From Henricia sp. BOLD:AAB3569 (lineage: Eukaryota > Echinodermata > Asteroidea > Spinulosida > Echinasteridae): a stretch of 64,000 bases of DNA. The notes under the pieces were generated by a model. It ran no database searches and had not been told where the DNA came from. It worked only from the letters and a program-made list of their open reading frames with translations. Position numbers and translations under genes: made by a program. The stretch spans positions 1 through 64,000 of the forward strand of contig JBBELK010001522.1 in assembly GCA_037783545.1 (NCBI GenBank), written 5' to 3'. Positions 12,601 to 24,870 of this stretch are shown one piece after another (position 1 is the stretch's first letter; the number at the start of each line of letters is the position of its first letter).

Positions 12601-15600
12601 AACTGCGGTGCGTTAACGACAGTCCGAATGACTGAGCATGCGCACAACTCAGGAGTACCCCAAAGAGGTGTGTACAGACAGCCACGGTTTGCGTGAGAGC
12701 AGTCAGGAAGCCTCAACCCAGTTTTTTTCTAAACTTTGAAATTTCTCTGCCATTTCCCGGCGAAAGTCTGTCAATTTTTTATGACAAGTGCGCAATATAG
12801 AGAGTTTAGGGCATGCAAAATTTGAAGTTCGTCGGGACATTTTTCGACCTCCAAATTTGCCGACGTTTGGACCACACTTTGACCAAATTGCCGAGCCAAA
12901 CTGCGGTGCGTTAACGACAGTCCGAATGACTGAGCATGCGCACAACTCAGGAGTACCCCAAAGAGGTGTGTACAGACAGCCACGGTTTGCGTGAGAGCAG
13001 TCAGGAAGCCTCGACCCAGTTTTTTCTAAACTTTGGAATTTCTCTGCCATTTCCCGGCGAAAGTCTGTCAATTTTGTATGACAAGTGCGCAATATAGAGA
13101 GTTTAGGGCATGCAAAATTTGAAGTTCGTCGGAACATTTTTCGACCTCCAAATTTGCCGACGTTTGGACCACACTTTGACCAAATTGCCGAGCCAAACTG
13201 CGGTGCGTTAACGACAGTCCGAATGACTGAGCATGCGCACAACTCAGGAGTACCCCAAAGAGGTGTGTACAGACAGCCACGGTTTGCGTGAGAGCAGTCA
13301 GGAAGCCTCAACCCAGTTTTTTCTAAACTTTGAAATTTCTCTGCCATTTCCCGGCGAAAGTCTGTCAATTTTTTATGACAAGTGCGCAATATAGAGAGTT
13401 TAGGGCATGCAAAATTTGAAGTTCGTCGGAACATTTTTCGACCTCCAAATTTGCCGACGTTTGGACCACACTTTGACCAAATTGCCGAGCCAAACTGCGG
13501 TGCGTTAACGACAGTCCGAATGACTAAGCATGCGCACAACTCAGGAGTACACCAAAGAGGTGTGTACAGACAGCCACGGTTTGCGTGAGAGCAGTCGAGA
13601 GCCTCAACCCAGTTTTTTCTAAACTTTGAAATTTCTCTGCCATTTCCCGGCGAAAGTCTGTCAATTTTTTATGACATGTGCGCAATATAGAGAGTTTAGG
13701 GCATGCAAAATTTGAAGTTCGTCGGAACATTTTTCGAGCTCCAAATTTGCCGACGTTTGGACCACACTTTGACCAAATTGCCGAGCCAAACTGCGGTGCG
13801 TTAACGACAGTCCGAATGACTGAGCATGCGCACAACTCAGGAGTACCCCAAAGAGGTGTGTACAGACAGCCACGGTTTGCGTGAGAGCAGTCAGGAAGCC
13901 TCAACCCAGTTTTTTCTAAACTTTGAAATTTCTCTGCCATTTCCCGGCGAAAGTCTGTCAATTTTTTATGACAAGTGCGCAATATAGAGAGTTTAGGGCA
14001 TTCAAAATTTGAAGTTCGTCGGAACATTTTTCGACCTCCAAATTTGCCGACGTTTGGACCACACTTTGACCAAATTGCCGAGCCAAACTGCGGTGCGTTA
14101 ACGACAGTCCGAATGACTGAGCATGCGCACAACTCAGGAGTACCCCAAAGAGGTGTGTACAGACAGCCACGGTTTGCGTGAGAGCAGTCAGGAAGCCTCG
14201 ACCCAGTTTTTTCTAAACTTTGGAATTTCTCTGCCATTTCCCGGCGAAAGTCTGTCAATTTTGTATGACAAGTGCGCAATATAGAGAGTTTAGGGCATGC
14301 AAAATTTGAAGTACGTCGGAACATTTTTCGACCTCCAAATTTGCCGACGTTTGGACCACACTTTGACCAAATTGCCGAGCCAAACTGCGGTGCGTTAACG
14401 ACAGTCCGAATGACTGAGCATGCGCACAACTCAGGAGTACCCCAAAGAGGTGTGTACAGACAGCCACGGTTTGCGTGAGAGCAGTCGAGAGCCTCAACCC
14501 AGTTTTTTCTAAACTTTGAAATTTCTCTGCCATTTCCCGGCGAAAGTCTGTCAATTTTTTATGACAAGTGCGCAATATAGAGAGTTTAGGGCATGCAAAA
14601 TTTGAAGTTCGTCGGAACATTTTTCGACCTCCAAATTTGCCGACGTTTGGACCACACTTTGACCAAATTGCCGAGCCAAACTGCGGTGCGTTAACGACAG
14701 TCCGAATGACTGAGCATGCGCACAACTCAGGAGTACCCCAAAGAGGTGTGTACAGACAGCCACGGTTTGCGTGAGAGCAGTCAGGAAGCCTCAACCCAGT
14801 TTTTTCTAAACTTTGAAATTTCTCTGCCATTTCCCGGCGAAAGTCTGTCAATTTTTTATGACAAGTGCGCAATATAGAGAGTTTAGGGCATGCAAAATTT
14901 GAAGTTCGTCGGAACATTTTTCGACCTCCAAATTTGCCGACGTTTGGACCACACTTTGACCAAATTGCCGAGCCAAACTGCGGTGCGTTAACGACAGTCC
15001 GAATGACTGAGCATGCGCACAACTCAGGAGTACCCCAAAGAGGTGTGTACAGACAGCCACGGTTTGCGTGAGAGCAGTCAGGAAGCCTCAACCCAGTTTT
15101 TTCTAAACTTTGAAATTTCTCTGCCATTTCCCGGCGAAAGTCTGTCAATTTTTTATGACAAGTGCGCAATATAGAGAGTTTAGGGCATGCAAAATTTGAA
15201 GTTCGTCGGAACATTTTTCGACCTCCAAATTTGCCGACGTTTGGACCACACTTTGACCAAATTGCCGAGCCAAACTGCGGTGCGTTAACGACAGTCCGAA
15301 TGACTGAGCATGCGCACAACTCAGGAGTACCCCAAAGAGGTGTGTACAGACAGCCACGGTTTGCGTGAGAGCAGTCAGGAAGCCTCAACCAGTTTTTTCT
15401 AAACTTTGAAATTTCTCTGCCATTTCCCGGCGAAAGTCTGTCAATTTTTTATGACAAGTGCCTAATATAGAGAGTTTAGGGCATGCAAAATTTGAAGTTC
15501 GTCGGAACATTTTTCGACCTCCAAATTTGCCGACGTTTGGACCACACTTTGACCAAATTGCCGAGCCAAACTGCGGTGCGTTAACGACAGTCCGAATGAC

Positions 15601-18600
15601 TGAGCATGCGCACAACTCAGGAGTACCCCAAAGAGGTGTGTACAGAGAGCCACGATTTGCGTGAGAGCAGTCAGGAAGCCTCAACCCAGTTTTTTCTAAA
15701 CTTTGAAATTTCTCTGCCATTTCCCGGCGAAAGTCTGTCAATTTTTTATGACAAGTGCGCAATATAGAGAGTTTAGGGCATGCAAAATTTGAAGTTCGTC
15801 GGAACATTTTTCGACCTCCAAATTTGCCGACGTTTGGACCACACTTTGACCAAATTGCCGAGCCAAACTGCGGTGCGTTAACGACAGTCCGAATGAGTGA
15901 GCATGCGCACAACTCAGGAGTACCCCAAAGAGGTGTGTACAGACAGCCACGGTTTGCGTGAGAGCAGTCAGGAAGCCTCAACCCAGTTTTTTCTAAACTT
16001 TGAAATTTCTCTGCCATTTCCCGGCGAAAGTCTGTCAATTTTTTATGACAAGTGCGCAATATAGAGAGTTTAGGGCATGCAAAATTTGAAGTTCGTCGGA
16101 ACATTTTTCGACCTCCAAATTTTCCGACGTTTGGACCACACTTTGACCAAATTGCCGAGCCAAACTGCGGTGCGTTAACGACAGTCCGAATGACTGAGCA
16201 TGCGCACAACTCAGGAGTACCCCAAAGAGGTGTGTACAGACAGCCACGGTTTGCGTGAGAGCAGTCAGGAAGCCTCAACCCAGTTTTTTCTAAACTTTGA
16301 AATTTCTCTGCCATTTCCCGGCGAAAGTCTGTCAATTTTTTTATGACAAGTGCGCAATATAGAGAGTTTAGGGCATGCAAAATTTGAAGTTCGTCGGAAC
16401 ATTTTTCGACCTCCAAATTTGCCGACGTTTGGACCACACTTTGACCAAATTGCCGAGCCAAACTGGGTGCGTTAACGACAGTCCGAATGAGTGAGCATGC
16501 GCACAACTCAGGAGTACCCCAAAGAGGTGTGTACAGACAGCCACGGTTTGCGTGAGAGCAGTCAGGAAGCCTCAACCCAGTTTTTTCTAAACTTTGAAAT
16601 TTCTCTGCCATTTCCCGGCGAAAGTCTGTCAATTTTTTATGACAAGTGCGCAATATAGAGAGTTTAGGGCATGCAAAATTTGAAGTTCGTCGGAACATTT
16701 TTCGACCTCCAAATTTGCCGACGTTTGGACCACACTTTGACCAAATTGCCGAGCCAAACTGCGGTGCGTTAACGACAGTCCGAATGACTGAGCATGCGCA
16801 CAACTCAGGAGTACCCCAAAGAGGTGTGTACAGACAGCCACGGTTTGCGTGAGAGCAGTCAGGAAGCCTCAACCCAGTTTTTTCTAAACTTTGAAATTTC
16901 TCTGCCATTTCCCGGCGAAAGTCTGTCAATTTTTTATGACAAGTGCGCAATATAGAGAGTTTAGGGCATGCAAAATTTGAAGTTCGTCGGAACATTTTTC
17001 GACCTCCAAATTTGCCGACGTTTGGACCACACTTTGACCAAATTGCCGAGCCAAACTGCGGTGCGTTAACGACAGTCCGAATGACTGAGCATGCGCACAA
17101 CTCAGGAGTACCCCAAAGAGGTGTGTACAGACAGCCACGGTTTGCGTGAGAGCAGTCAGGAAGCCTCAACCCAGTTTTTTCTAAACTTTGAAATTTCTCT
17201 GCCATTTCCCGGCGAAAGTCTGTCAATTTTTTATGACAAGTGCGCAATATAGAGAGTTTAGGGCATGCAAAATTTGAAGTTCGTCGGAACATTTTTCGAC
17301 CTCCAAATTTGCCGACGTTTGGACCACACTTTGACCAAATTGCCGAGCCAAACTGCGGTGCGTTAACGACAGTCCGAATGACTGAGCATGCGCACAACTC
17401 AGGAGTACCCCAAAGAGGTGTGTACAGACAGCCACGGTTTGCGTGAGAGCAGTCGAGAGCCTCAACCCAGTTTTTTCTAAACTTTGAAATTTCTCTGCCA
17501 TTTCCCGGCGAAAGTCTGTCAATTTTTTATGACAAGTGCGCAATATAGAGAGTTTAGGGCATGCAAAATTTGAAGTTCGTCGGAACATTTTTCGACCTCC
17601 AAATTTGCCGACGTTTGGACCACACTTTGACCAAATTGCCGAGCCAAACTGCGGTGCGTTAACGACAGTCCGAATGACTGAGCATGCGCACAACTCAGGA
17701 GTACCCCAAAGAGGTGTGTACAGACAGCCACGGTTTGCGTGAGAGCAGTCAGGAAGCCTCAACCCAGTTTTTTCTAAACTTTGAAATTTCTCTGCTATTT
17801 CCCGGCGAAAGTCTGTCAATTTTTTATGACAAGTGCGCAATATAGAGAGTTTAGGGCATGCAAAATTTGAAGTTCGTCCGAACATTTTTCGACCTCCAAA
17901 TTTTCCGACGTTTGGACCACACTTTGACCAAATTGCCGAGCCAAACTGCGGTGCGTTAACGACAGTCCGAATGACTGAGCATGCGCACAACTCAGGAGTA
18001 CCCCAAAGAGGTGTGTACAGACAGCCACGGTTTGCGTGAGAGCAGTCAGGAAGCCTCGACCCAGTTTTTTCTAAACTTTGGAATTTCTCTGCCATTTCCC
18101 GGCGAAAGTCTGTCAATTTTGTATGACAAGTGCGCAATATAGAGAGTTTAGGGCATGCAAAATTTGAAGTTCGTCGGAACATTTTTCGACCTCCAAATTT
18201 GCCGACGTTTGGACCACACTTTGACCAAATTGCCGAGCCAAACTGCGGTGCGTTAACGACAGTCCGAATGACTGAGCATGCGCACAACTCAGGAGTACCC
18301 CAAAGAGATGTGTACAGACAGCCACGGTTTGCGTGAGAGCAGTCAGGAAGCCTCAACCCATTTTTTTCTAAACTTTGAAATTTCTCTGCCATTTCCCGGC
18401 GAAAGTCTGTCAATTTTTTATGACAAGTGCGCAATATAGAGAGTTTAGGGCATGCAAAATTTGAAGTTCGTCGGAACATTTTTCGACCTCCAAATTTGCC
18501 GACGTTTGGACCACACTTTGAACAAATTGCCGAGCCAAACTGCGGTGCGTTAACGACAGTCCGAATGACTGAGCATGCGCACAACTCAGGAGTACCCCAA

Positions 18601-21600
18601 AGAGGTGTGTACAGACAGCCACGGTTTGCGTGAGAGCAGTCGAGAGCCTCAACCCAGTTTTTTCTAAACTTTGAAATTTCTCTGCCATTTCCCGGCGAAT
18701 GTCTGTCAATTTGTTATGACAAGTGCGCAATATAGAGAGTTTAGGGCATGCACAATTTGAAGTTCGTCGGAACATTTTTCGACCTCCAAATTTGCCGACG
18801 TTTGGACCACACTTTGACCAAATTGCCGAGCCAAACTGCGGTGCGTTGACGACAGTCCGAATGACTGAGCATGCGCACAACTCAGGAGTACCCCAAAGAG
18901 GTGTGTACAGACAGCCACGGTTTGCGTGAGAGCAGTCAGGAAGCCTCAACCCAGTTTTTTCTAAACTTTGAAATTTCTCTGCCATTTCCCGGCGAAAGTC
19001 TGTCAATTTTGTATGACAAGTGCGCAATATAGAGAGTTTAGGGCATGCAAAATTTGAAGTTCGTCGGAACATTTTTCGACCTCCAAATTTGCCGACGTTT
19101 GGACCACACTTTGACCAAATTGCCGAGCCAAACTGCGGTGCGTTAACGACAGTCCGAATGACTGAGCATGCGCACAACTCAGGAGTACCCCAAAGAGGTG
19201 TGTACAGACAGCCACGGTTTGCGTGAGAGCAGTCAGGAAGCCTCAACCCAGTTTTTTCTAAACTTTGAAATTTCTCTGCCATTTCCCGGCGAAAGTCTGT
19301 CAATTTTTTATGACAAGTGCGCAATATAGAGAGTTTAGGGCATGCAAAATTTGAAGTTCGTCGGAACATTTTTCGACCTCCAAATTTGCCGACGTTTGGA
19401 CCACACTTTGACCAAATTGCCGAGCCAAACTGCGGTGCGTTAACGACAGTCCGAATGACTGAGCATGCGCACAACTCAGGAGTACCCCAAAGAGGTGTGT
19501 ACAGACAGCCACGGTTTGCGTGAGAGCAGTCAGGAAGCCTCAACCCAGTTTTTTCTAAACTTTGAAATTTCTCTGCCATTTCCCGGCGAAAGTCTGTCAA
19601 TTTTTTATGACAAGTGCGCAATATAGAGAGTTTAGGGCATGCAAAATTTGAAGTTCGTCGGAACATTTTTCGACCTCCAAATTTGCCGACGTTTGGACCA
19701 CACTTTGACCAAATTGCCGAGCCAAACTGCGGTGCGTTAACGACAGTCCGAATGAGTGAGCATGCGCACAACTCAGGAGTACCCCAAAGAGGTGTGTACA
19801 GACAGCCACGGTTTGCGTGAGAGCAGTCAGGAAGCCTCAACCCAGTTTTTTCTAAACTTTGAAATTTCTCTGCCATTTCCCGGCGAAAGTCTGTCAATTT
19901 TGTATGACAAGTGCGCAATATAGAGAGTTTAGGGCATGCAAAATTTGAAGTTCGTCGGAACATTTTTCGACCTCCAAATTTGCCGACGTTTGGACCACAC
20001 TTTGACCAAATTGCCGAGCCAAACTGCGGTGCGTTAACGACAGTCCGAATGACTGAGCATGCGCACAACTCAGGAGTACCCCAAAGAGGTGTGTACAGAC
20101 AGCCACGGTTTGCGTGAGAGCAGTCAGGAAGCCTCAACCCAGTTTTTTCTAAACTTTGAAATTTCTCTGCCATTTCCCGGCGAAAGTCTGTCAATTTTTT
20201 ATGACAAGTGCGCAATATAGAGAGTTTAGGGCATGCAAAATTTGAAGTTCGTCGGAACATTTTTCGACCTCCAAATTTGCCGACGTTTGGACCACACTTT
20301 GACCAAATTGCCGAGCCAAACTGCGGTGCGTTAACGACAGTCCGAATGACTGAGCATGCGCACAACTCAGGAGTACCCCAAAGAGGTGTGTACAGACAGC
20401 CACGGTTTGCGTGAGAGCAGTCAGGAAGCCTCAACCCAGTTTTTTCTAAACTTTGAAATTTCTCTGCCATTTCCCGGCGAAAGTCTGTCAATTTTTTATG
20501 ACAAGTGCGCAATATAGAGAGTTTAGGGCATGCAAAATTTGAAGTTCGTCGGAACATTTTTCGACCTCCAAATTTTCCGACGTTTGGACCACACTTTGAC
20601 CAAATTGCCGAGCCAAACTGCGGTGCGTTAACGACAGTCCGAATGAGTGAGCATGCGCACAACTCAGGAGTACCCCAAAGAGGTGTGTACAGACAGCCAC
20701 GGTTTGCGTGAGAGCAGTCAGGAAGCCTCAACCCAGTTTTTTCTAAACTTTGAAATTTCTCTGCCATTTCCCGGCGAAAGTCTGTCAATTTTGTATGACA
20801 AGTGCGCAATATAGAGAGTTTAGGGCATGCAAAATTTGAAGTTCGTCGGAACATTTTTCGACCTCCAAATTTGCCGACGTTTGGACCACACTTTCACCTA
20901 ATTGCCGAGCCAAACTGCGGTGCGTTAACGACAGTCCGAATGACTGAGCATGCGCACAACTCAGGAGTACCCCAAAGAGGTGTGTACAGACAGCCACGGT
21001 TTGCGTGAGAGCAGTCAGGAAGCCTCAACCCAGTTTTTTCTAAACTTTGAAATTTCTCTGCCATTTCCCGGCGAAAGTCTGTCAATTTTTTATGACAAGT
21101 GCGCAATATAGAGAGTTTAGGGCATGCAAAATTTGAAGTTCGTCGGAACATTTTTCGACCTCCAAATTTGCCGACGTTTGGACCACACTTTGACCAAATT
21201 GCCGAGCCAAACTGCGGTGCGTTAACGACAGTCCGAATGACTGAGCATGCGCACAACTCAGGAGTACCCCAAAGAGGTGTGTACAGACAGCCACGGTTTG
21301 CGTGAGAGCAGTCAGGAAGCCTCGACCCAGTTTTTTCTAAACTTTGGAATTTCTCTGCCATTTCCCGGCGAAAGTCTGTCAATTTTGTATGACAAGTGCG
21401 CAATATAGAGAGTTTAGGGCATGCAAAATTTGAAGTTCGTCGGAACATTTTTCGACCTCCAAATTTGCCGACGTTTGGACCACACTTTGACCAAATTGCC
21501 GAGCCAAACTGCGGTGCGTTAACGACAGTCTGAATGACTGAGCATGCGCACAACTCAGGAGTACCCCAAAGAGATGTGTACAGACAGCCACGGTTTGCGT

Positions 21601-22036
21601 GAGAGCAGTCAGGAAGCCTCAACCCATTTTTTTCTAAACTTTGAAATTTCTCTGCCATTTCCCGGCGAAAGTCTGTCAATTTTTTATGACAAGTGCGCAA
21701 TATAGAGAGTTTAGGGCATGCAAAATTTGAAGTTCGTCGGAACATTTTTCGACCTCCAAATTTGCCGACGTTTGGACCACACTTTGACCAAATTGCCGAG
21801 CCAAACTGCGGTGCGTTAACGACAGTCCGAATGACTGAGCATGCGCACAACTCAGGAGTACCCCAAAGAGGTGTGTACAGACAGCCACGGTTTGCGTGAG
21901 AGCAGTCAGGAAGCCTCAACCCAGTTTTTTCTAAACTTTGAAATTTCTCTGCCATTTCCCGGCGAAAGTCTGTCAATTTTTTATGACAAGTGCGCAATAT
22001 AGAGAGTTTAGGGCATGCAAAATTTGAAGTTCGTCG

Positions 22037-22040
22037 GAAC
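22037..22040. repeat. Target-site duplication GAAC, left copy
   Basis: The uninterrupted monomer reads GTCGGAACATTTTT. The left flank ends GTCGGAAC and the right flank begins GAACATTTTT, so GAAC is present twice around the element. The partner copy is at 29740-29743. Confidence 0.85.
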
Positions 22041-22073
22041 CCTGATAACACCACGACGTCGGGCCAACGTTGG
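22041..22073 (+). repeat. Left terminal inverted repeat, 33 bp
   Basis: It begins CCTGATAACACCACGACGTC and ends with the palindrome CCAACGTTGG at 22064-22073. It is identical to the reverse complement of 29707-29739. Beyond 22073 the two ends diverge (CTGTTGG against GACCATG in the same orientation). Confidence 0.95.
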
Positions 22074-22262
22074 CTGTTGGTCGGGAACGTCGGCACACGT
22101 CGCAGTTGGCAATTGGTTGAGATTTGATGTTGGGCCAACGTGGGTTTCATGTCGGCACCGTGCTCAACTTTTCGTGTTGGCACATCCATGTTGGCACAAC
22201 GTTGGGCCATGGTCGGCATTTCTGTTTGATTTATAATGTTGGCAGATCATCGGCCCAACGTC
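22074..22262. repeat. Left subterminal repeats of the TIR element
   Basis: Short motifs built on TTGGGCCAACG recur here: near 22130 (TTGGGCCAACGTGG), 22196 (CAACGTTGGGCCATG) and 22251 (CGGCCCAACGTC), with interspersed GTCGGCAC and GTTGGCAC words. The same motif family fills the other end. Clustered subterminal motifs are typical of transposase-binding regions in plant and animal DNA transposons, and I infer that role here. Confidence 0.7.
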
Positions 22263-22544
22263 ATTGTAACGTAGAAAAAAGTAATGTAGAAAAAATAACG
22301 GCCCATGGCGGCAATCATATCGCGGTCGATGTACAAACAAATTTACTGTTGCAGTTCATGAAATTTGGCCAAAGAAAAGGTAAATGTTTATTATTTTTAC
22401 TAAAAATGAAGATTCTAGGAAACTGCAAACAGAAAAAGACAGAACAGTACATGAAAAAAATAATATATGGAAGGGATTGAACCGATACGATGTATATCAT
22501 TTTACCCGATCACCCGATTACGCCATAAGAAAACCCGCGGAGTG

Positions 22545-22665
22545 ATACGCACAGACGTTGGCCCTATCCTGGACTGGAGCCAGTATACATTTGCTTTCGT
22601 AAGATGTTAAGCACGTCTGGGTACAAGTCCAGGAGACTGGATACCATCACACACTATTTGTTTTA
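22545..22665 (+). repeat. Possible degenerate 5S rRNA-like or SINE-like fragment
   Basis: The stretch around 22602-22650 contains, in order, GTTAAGCACGTCTGGG, GTAC, AGGAGACTGG and ATACC. These resemble the order of the internal promoter elements of 5S rRNA (box A AAGCTAAGC..GTCGGG, then GGGAGACCG, then TGGGAATACC). Spacing is shorter than in a real 5S gene and the 5' half is not recognisable. It could be the head of a 5S-derived SINE, a 5S pseudogene, or chance. No A-rich tail or flanking duplication was found. Confidence 0.25.
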
Positions 22666-24385
22666 TGCACGCGCGCCCCGATCCTATTGCTATTGTCCTA
22701 TGTGGAATATGTGGACGGGAACCAGTCTAATTCTTTGTTCGGCAACAGGCGGGAAACCGGCCCAGATCGAGCGAGTGTGATGAGTTTTCGACATGACTGC
22801 CTGCACGTCTTCCAACATTGCCCATTAATTCTCTGTAAGTTTGTCAAAATTTGATTTCATTATTTCGGCTGGTGTATCGACAGTGAACCTGCGTTCATTG
22901 ATCATCACTTTTTTATTTTCAGTGGGAACGAATTGAGTAGGCCGGCCTAGCATGATCATTCATTGTCAACTTAATCCTTGTGACAACTCGACCGTTTGCC
23001 AACTCGAGTTGGTTTTAGAGAAACTATTACCTCCTGGAATCAATAGATAGGGACTTGGAAAAAAAAGTCAAAGTGCGATTTTGATTGAAAATATCATCTC
23101 ACATTACAGATTATTTTATGTTATTTCTAAAACAGCCTTTATCGCATAAATTGAGCAAGCGGTAGCCGAGATATGCGTCTTAGGAATCGGCCTTTTTCCC
23201 GCGAAATCGTGCGTGTAAACTGATTAGGAGAGAGCTCGAAGAATGCGATGCAGTATGAAGCGCCCCCACAGTGACATATTGCGCCAAGCCAACGAAGATA
23301 TCTTCAACTTCAAGTCTGATTAGTCTTAATTCAACACGGTTTCTCGTTTTGCGTTAAACTGAGTAATAAGCAATAAAGTGCCAATGCGCCCTCACGTGGC
23401 AATTGCGCGCCAAAATAACACTCATCCACAATGTACGTTTTTTGCGTGTTAATTGGCAGTGCAGTACACGCGTACCGAAGCGTAGAAGGGACAGGAATAA
23501 AAAAAGTCACACATGTAATAGGGTAAAATTGGGGGTATTCGACCGGATAAGGTTCATTTTAGCATAACAGTTGCGTCTGAGGAGAAGCAAGGCAAACGTT
23601 TTCGACAATCGCAAGTCTAGGTAACTGTCTTTCATTTGCATCAAGCCCGAAACTGGAGGACCGATGAATGATGTGCAGTTTGACCACCAAAATGAGGTGT
23701 AGATGATGTGGAATTCGACTACTGTGTTGGGTTATTCGTCCAGTGCCATTTGTACTGAATACATAGTATTGATGGGACTTTGTTTGTTCGAAAATAAACG
23801 TACTTGAGTGGTAATTTTATTCTAATCGGCGCAATTTCATAGCGTGCTACTTGTGTGTGCATGCATTAGAAACACTTTTGGCCATCTATTGAAACATACA
23901 AATGATATTCAGAGGATAATTTTCCTGCATGCCAAGAAAATAATAAATGAAAAATATTGGACCTTTCGGATCCGTTTGCGCGAGGCGCATGAAATAAAAT
24001 TGTCAGTGCTTTGAAATTTTGAATTCTTTTCCGAGACGTGTGGGGACGTCCGCGATTGTCAGTGAGTTCACACCTGTCTGTGTGCTTTAGTGTGTGTGTT
24101 TGTTTGTAGTAGGCCTAACAAGTGTTATTTCCTCGATTCCCGCACTTAAACGCCAGAAAAGGGACACAGTCACAGGATTTCCGACTCCACAAGAAAGACA
24201 AAGCCGAGTTATCATTCAATATACTCTCCAACTAACATACCGCAACACAACAACGAAGTCCGGGGCCGTGTGCATCATAAGCACACCGCACAGGAAGCAA
24301 GACTAATACAAATAATTGGTAATACATGTACAATGTTATACAATGTAATACATAACCCCAGGCGGCACGTGGCCAGACTCTTCTG
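22666..24385. other. Unique interior of the element, no gene seen
   Basis: AT-rich sequence with stops in all frames. I see no conserved protein motif, splice-bounded frame, tRNA or ordered promoter. A palindromic TAGGCCGGCCTA lies near 22938. The only notable segment is 23027-23062, which has an inverted partner near 26393-26680 and is listed separately. Confidence 0.6.
23027..23062 (-). repeat. Inverted partner of the 26.4-26.7 kb region
   Basis: This stretch reads ATTACCTCCTGGAATCAATAG followed by ATAGGGACTTGGAAA. The reverse complement of 26660-26678 gives the first part with about one mismatch. The reverse complement of about 26393-26415 gives the second part (GTAGGGACTTGGAAA). Here the parts are adjacent, whereas at 26.4-26.7 kb they are separated by about 250 bp that itself has inverted ends. 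It looks like an unoccupied copy of a site that carries an insertion at the other locus. Confidence 0.55.
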
Positions 24386-24412
24386 GCACGCGCCAAAAGG
24401 ATTGGCGCGTGC
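24386..24412. repeat. Perfect 11-bp hairpin
   Basis: GCACGCGCCAA, a 5-nt loop AAGGA, then TTGGCGCGTGC. The stem is GC-rich and perfect. There is no T-run after it and no gene upstream, so it is not a bacterial-type terminator. It may be part of a small degraded repeat around 24355-24560. Confidence 0.7.
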
Positions 24413-24790
24413 TAGCTCTATACGCAAACTAGGTCAATGCTTGGCAGAAGTTCCGTTCTGCCTCCAGAGTCTGATTAAAGGCACAGTCTCGTCAGCAATG
24501 CGCGCGCGGCATATTCGTGCCGTAGCTCGACGAAATACGCCGCGCAATATATGACTGCTTCAGCTGATGTCTAGTCAAAAGCGGTCCCGGTTTTCTGGCA
24601 GGCCTAGCTTGTTCGCTCAATGGTGTCTGTTGCGAAACTTTATTGCAATGCGGCGGTGCTCGGCCCGGTCACAAGTGCAGATACGTATTTTAACCATTAT
24701 ATTTTGACAAAAATATCCAGCAATGACTGGTCACAATTATTTTAACCAAAATGAGTCTCATTTTAAGGCAAACCCTATGCAAAAGAATGG

Positions 24791-24870
24791 AAAACGCATG
24801 ACGAATGAAAAACGAACCAAAGGAAAGAAGGCGCCTTATCTTTTTTTCATCCGTCTTGCGTGCGCGTTTT
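24791..24870. repeat. Imperfect inverted repeat centred on GGCGCC
   Basis: The left arm AAAACGCATGACGAATGAAAAA pairs imperfectly with the right arm TTTTTTTCATCCGTCTTGCG..CGCGTTTT around the palindrome GGCGCC at 24830-24835. A second palindrome AAAGGCGCCTTT occurs at 24972-24983. It may be a short fold-back element; no target duplication was identified. Confidence 0.4.

Larger units (their letters stand above)
9598..22040. repeat. Satellite block II, about 42 monomers
   Basis: Same 297-bp monomer and orientation as block I. This block holds recognisable subfamilies. Five monomers (near 11228, 13012, 14199, 18058, 21323) share three linked changes: CCTCGACCC, CTTTGGAATT and TTTTGTATGAC. Four share a one-base loss at GCAGTCGAGAGCC (near 13591, 14481, 17449, 18636). 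A trimer rhythm of 891 bp is visible where TTTTGTATGAC recurs near 19010, 19901 and 20792. The block ends in mid-monomer at 22040, where the 7.7-kb element is inserted. A stop-creating double change occurs at 20895-20899. Confidence 0.97.

Noticed and set aside
22266..22300. Tandem GTAGAAAAAAGTAAT-like words as a regulatory element
   Set aside because: Only two A-rich near-copies in AT-rich sequence; easily chance.
24386..24412. Hairpin as a transcription terminator
   Set aside because: There is no T-run after the stem, no gene upstream, and the organism is not bacterial.
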